Assembly (NCBI GenBank): GCA_023213315.1
Contig: JAKCPI010015653.1
Coordinates: 186,001 to 250,000 of the forward strand
Origin: Euborellia annulipes
Taxonomy: Eukaryota > Arthropoda > Insecta > Dermaptera > Anisolabididae
Direction of reading: 5' to 3'
Length of the DNA: 64,000 nucleotides
In this document: positions 60,664 to 64,000 of the stretch, piece by piece
Layout of the letters: the number at the start of each line of letters is the position of its first letter
How positions within the stretch are numbered: the first letter of the stretch is position 1
The notes under the pieces: generated by a model
The model's database searches: none
Seen by the model: only the letters and a program-made list of their open reading frames with translations
What the model was told of the DNA's origin: nothing
Program-made: the position numbers and the translations under genes

Positions 60664-61291
60664 TGTTACTTTCTCTTATTTATATATATAATATAGATAA
60701 AAAAGAAAGTATTGGATTCAGGTCAAAAATTCGAAGACGCGATTTTGATGAATATACACGTTTTAAGGTCCCCTGAATCCAAAAAGTGGTTTTCGCAACA
60801 TGGTCTGTCTGTGAACAAAATATCTAAAAAAAGAAAAGAGCTAGGAGTTTGAAATTTCATATTTAATTTAGGCACCCCCTTGAGGCGTGTAAATAAGCTT
60901 TTAATCAAAAATCGGCCAAAAAGTACTAGTACTTTACTGATGTATCTTTTTCAGTTTTTTTCGATTTTCTCAAAAAAAGCTCTTATGATTTTGATTTAAA
61001 TTCATAAATGAATTATTTTTTAGATGCTCTTTAAAATGTATATTCTCATTTTGCCCTTGAAATCTTATGAAGACCACTTTACTCTTGTACTTCATAGCAA
61101 AGATATGAAAAATGGTTACCATGGTAACAAAATATAAATATTTTCCATGTTTATAAATTGTACATCTTGAATTCTAATACATATGTCAACACAAAAATCT
61201 GGCGTGACAAATACAGAAAATAATTTTCGATTACCGAAAATAAGAGGAAGTTGTGTGCTGTGAGACCTGTCACACCAGATTTTTAATCTTT
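60664..61291 (-). repeat. Family A repeat, reverse, near full length
   Basis: From TTACTTTCTCTTATTTATAT to CCTGTCACACCAGATTTTT with every block present in reverse order. The open frames 60585-60908 are repeat sequence. Confidence 0.8.
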
Positions 61292-61721
61292 TGAGAGATT
61301 TAACAACTTTTGATATGATTAATCAAAAAACAAAGTTGGTAAATTGAGTGCCAGTAACCAAGCAGAAGCTGACTAAAATAATTATTAATAAAAAAATTTT
61401 TTTGATTAGATGTTAGGTGATTCATACATTTTATTTCAATTAAAGTATTGCAAAATAAACAAACAGTATTTGGTGGCCATAGAAAAAATGGAAATTTAAA
61501 TCTTTGGAAATAATTTTCTACTAGACGTCTGACATAAAAGTGTCACACATTCATTTCCTACTCCGTTCAAATTCTATCTACAGTCACTTTTATATAAAAG
61601 TCACTGAATTGTTATATATTTATAAATAACTATTGTAGTCTCCTTAAATAATTTAAAATAAAATCATCATATGATAAAGAAGTAGGGGTAAATGTTTTAT
61701 TTAAAAAATTAATTATGTTTA

Positions 61722-62755
61722 AAAAAATCTGGTGTGACTGGTCGCACAACTTTCTCTTGCCTTCGGTAATCGAAAGTTGTGTACTGATTTTTTTTGTCGA
61801 GATTCCCATAGCACCTGAGTTCCAAACTTGGGTTTTAATTGTTAACTCCTTGAAATAAACTATAGGTAATTTTCAAAATTTTAATCTCATATTTGGATAA
61901 TTTATACACAATAGAGAATCCTATATAAATACAAAATTTCATAAAATTTTTTTCAAATATGTAAAAAATCCCAATCCTTTTGAATCGAAATTAGAGCCGG
62001 AAAATGAATTTGAAAAATCTGAAATACTACAACAGCTTCACACAACTTTCAGGGCAAGGAGAATATACATTTTAAAGAGGATCTAAAAAAATAATTTATG
62101 AATTTTAATCAAAAATAGTTACATCCAATTTTGAGAAAATCGAAAAAAAAACTGAAAAGGTACATCAGTAAAGTGTATTCAAAAATTTTTTAAGAAAAAT
62201 TTTAACTAAATTGTGGTTGTTTAGCGAGCTTGAAGATCGAAATTGAGTGGTGAAATTAACTAATTAAATTACTGATATACTTTTTAAAGAGCATGTAAAA
62301 AATATTTGATTTTTGAATTTTAATCAAAATCTTTACAGCAGATTTAGAGAATTTCGAAAAAAAAAACAGACAAAATACTTCAGTAAAGTACTAGTATTAT
62401 TATTAGGAGAATTTTTAATTATAGACCACATTTTTCTATTAAATATTTATTAAAAATATATAAATATATACTGTACAACGTTTCAACTGCTTATTCTGCA
62501 GCCGTTATCAAGTACTGTGTACTAGTACTTTTTGGTCAGTTTTGTTCAAAAGTTTATTTTGAGTGTCCGGGGGTATCTAACTTAAATATAAAAATTTTAA
62601 TCTCGTAGCTCACTTCCTTGAATGGTGACACACCAATTTGCGGAATTCACTTTTTTGAACTCAGGGGACGTCAAAACATCAAAATCTCGACATAGAATTT
62701 TTGACATGATCGCAATACTATATATTTCATATATAGAATAAGTGAAAGTAAAAAT
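61722..62755 (+). repeat. Family A repeat with an inserted foldback fragment
   Basis: It starts AATCTGGTGTGACTGGTCGC and ends CATATATAGAATAAGTGAAA. The middle part contains extra partly duplicated blocks, and 62397-62520 is foreign. Confidence 0.7.
62397..62520 (-). repeat. GTAC-family half-foldback inserted in family A
   Basis: TTTAATTATAGACCACATTT, ACTGTACAACGTTT and CTGCAG..AAGTACTG are one arm of the 13220-13480 element. The variant motif is at 62473-62515 (minus strand), with TTGATAACGG in place of the core. Confidence 0.65.
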
Positions 62756-62879
62756 TAATTGTTTAAAAATGAGCGAACAAAATGGTCTAATTGATGCGGC
62801 ATTAGAATTATTAATTGTCCCACCCTATTTTGTTTTGTGTGAAATGAAAACGTTAGCTGTTAAATAGTCTGTGTGTTTG

Positions 62880-63248
62880 AATAAGTGAAGAGTTAATGAA
62901 TAGAATTTTTTTTTCCCTCATCGGCTGAGTGATAAAGCTGTATCAGGCTGCTGTGTGACAGGAGTGGGGGAGGGGGGAGAGAAAGAGACAGAGAGAATCT
63001 GGACAAGCAAGCAGGCAAGCAGCCGTGTTGTGATGGCCTTGGAACGGCCGGCGGCCGACGATCGGCGACAACGGGCAGCCGGCCGGCACAAACCGACCCG
63101 TAAGCCGCAAGCGCATTCATTCTGCATTCAGTTCGAGAACCGAGAGCAGGGACCTAGTCGAATGTACTGATACCGCTTACTACAACCTACCTATCCACCA
63201 ACTGGCTGTCAGTGGTCGTCCTGATTCCATTGACAACACAGCGTTATA
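62880..63248 (+). promoter_or_regulatory. Promoter and 5' leader region of the DHCR24-like gene
   Basis: The most GC-rich non-repeat stretch here, with CGGCCGGCGGCCGACGATCG and purine tracts (GAGAGAAAGAGACAGAGAGA), ends at the start codon. No TATA box is evident. Small open frames in it are shadows. Confidence 0.5.
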
Positions 63249-63446
63249 ATGACTGATCAAACTTCATTTTTCTCTCGTCTACTACAATATTTGATAGTAC
63301 ACCATCGTTGGTTGATTGTCTGTCCTATTTTATTGCCACTGTCATTTTTTTATGACGCCTGGCATGGTTTAAGAAGTCGTGTTATATTCGCTCTCAATTC
63401 CGCACCCAACAAACATCAATACAAATTGGCTAAAATACAAAAACAG
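63249..63446 (+). CDS. DHCR24-like: DHCR24-like delta(24)-sterol reductase, first coding exon only
   Basis: DHCR24 is an FAD- and NADPH-dependent ER membrane enzyme that reduces the C24 double bond of sterol side chains; in plant-feeding arthropods a relative helps turn phytosterols into cholesterol. The 66 codons include HHRWLIVCPILLPLSFFYDA, a membrane segment like the human QRWVFVCLFLLPLSLIFD, then VIFALNSAPNKH and KIQKQ before GTAAG at 63447. Human DHCR24 has IQKQ at the same point. The FAD domain lies beyond the window. No other family I know shares this N-terminal pattern. Confidence 0.88.
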
Positions 63447-63867
63447 GTAAGTAAAAAAAATTTTCTATTTATTAAAAAAAATTTTTTTTTAGTAGAAATT
63501 TATAAAAATATCTAATTTATTATATACTCTCTGAGGAATTGGATATTTGTTTAATTAGATGGTATGTGATCTAATTCAAAATATAATTATTTATTAAATT
63601 AATTTCAATAATATAATTTTTAAATTTTATAAAAATGAATTCGGTATTTTGAATCAGTAGGCGCGGAATATCGCTGTCATATCCCCCTCCACAACAATAG
63701 CTAAACAAATTTTAAATGCCATGATTAGAATTTATTTCTTAATTCATTCATTACCTTCCAAAAAAATAAAATTTTATTCTATTCCTTCCTGAACCAAGGA
63801 GAAGGATCAAGTTATTTATTAAAAAAAAATCTACTTGACATAAATATCGAAAAGAAATTATGTTTAT

Positions 63868-64000
63868 TGAATTTTTACTTTCTCTTACCTATATAAAGTA
63901 TGTATATATATATGAGAGAGAGAAAGTGTCAAAAATTAGATGTCGAGATTTTCATTTGCGGAATTCCGCCAAAAAATTTGGGGAGGTTTCTTAAAATTTG
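63868..64000 (-). repeat. Family A repeat, cut by the window edge
   Basis: TTACTTTCTCTTACCTATAT, a TA/GA stretch, GAGAAAGTGTC and ATTAGATGTCGAGATTTT are the end of a reverse copy in the first DHCR24-like intron. Confidence 0.65.

Noticed and set aside
62893..63170. Three overlapping frames in the GC-rich segment before the DHCR24-like start
   Set aside because: GC-rich DNA lacks stops by chance; the position fits promoter and leader of the downstream gene.

Overview
This window is eukaryotic nuclear DNA, very AT-rich, with four split protein-coding genes in a sea of transposable-element debris. All introns I could place follow GT-AG. The gene families (CCP6 carboxypeptidase, NPRL2, a BMP-type ligand, DHCR24) are animal genes. 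The repeat content (Penelope-like, Tc1/mariner, hAT and gypsy elements, no vertebrate-type SINE/LINE families) suggests an arthropod, perhaps an insect. I cannot name the species.

Layout. (1) 1438-17325, plus strand: ten 3' exons of a cytosolic carboxypeptidase 6 (AGBL4/CCP6-like) gene, whose first exon(s) lie before the window or were not found. Its introns hold a gypsy pol remnant, a Penelope-like element (PLE) pair, and several copies of an abundant hairpin-ended repeat (called family A here). The reading frame is intact, but the codon at the catalytic glutamate encodes glutamine. (2) 17.4-36.3 kb: no gene; foldback repeats, hAT-type MITEs, a 78-bp minisatellite and a Tc1 remnant. (3) 36317-45357, minus strand: a complete nine-exon NPRL2 gene (GATOR1 subunit, amino-acid sensing upstream of mTORC1). 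(4) 45.4-48.8 kb: repeats, including tRNA-like sequences. (5) 48787-53991, minus strand: a complete six-exon BMP-type TGF-beta ligand, possibly ADMP, with a furin site, a seven-cysteine mature domain and a TATA box. (6) 54.1-62.9 kb: no gene; family A copies and MITEs. (7) 63249-63446, plus strand: the first coding exon of a DHCR24-like sterol reductase, behind a GC-rich promoter-like segment; the gene runs off the right edge.

The four genes are unrelated in function and there is no operon-like logic. The most distinctive feature is a set of about a dozen hammerhead-ribozyme-like motifs. Each has the core CTGANGA, a hairpin, then GAAA, a short self-complementary stem III and a UH cleavage step. 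They sit in inverted-repeat (foldback) elements and at both outer ends of the PLE pair. This matches the hammerhead variants known from Penelope-like retroelements, but here they recur across several unrelated foldback families. In several pairs only one arm keeps an intact core. Four motifs lie in introns in the sense orientation of the host gene.

All coordinates were read by eye. Gene models rest on homology remembered for each family plus splice phase, not on a database search.
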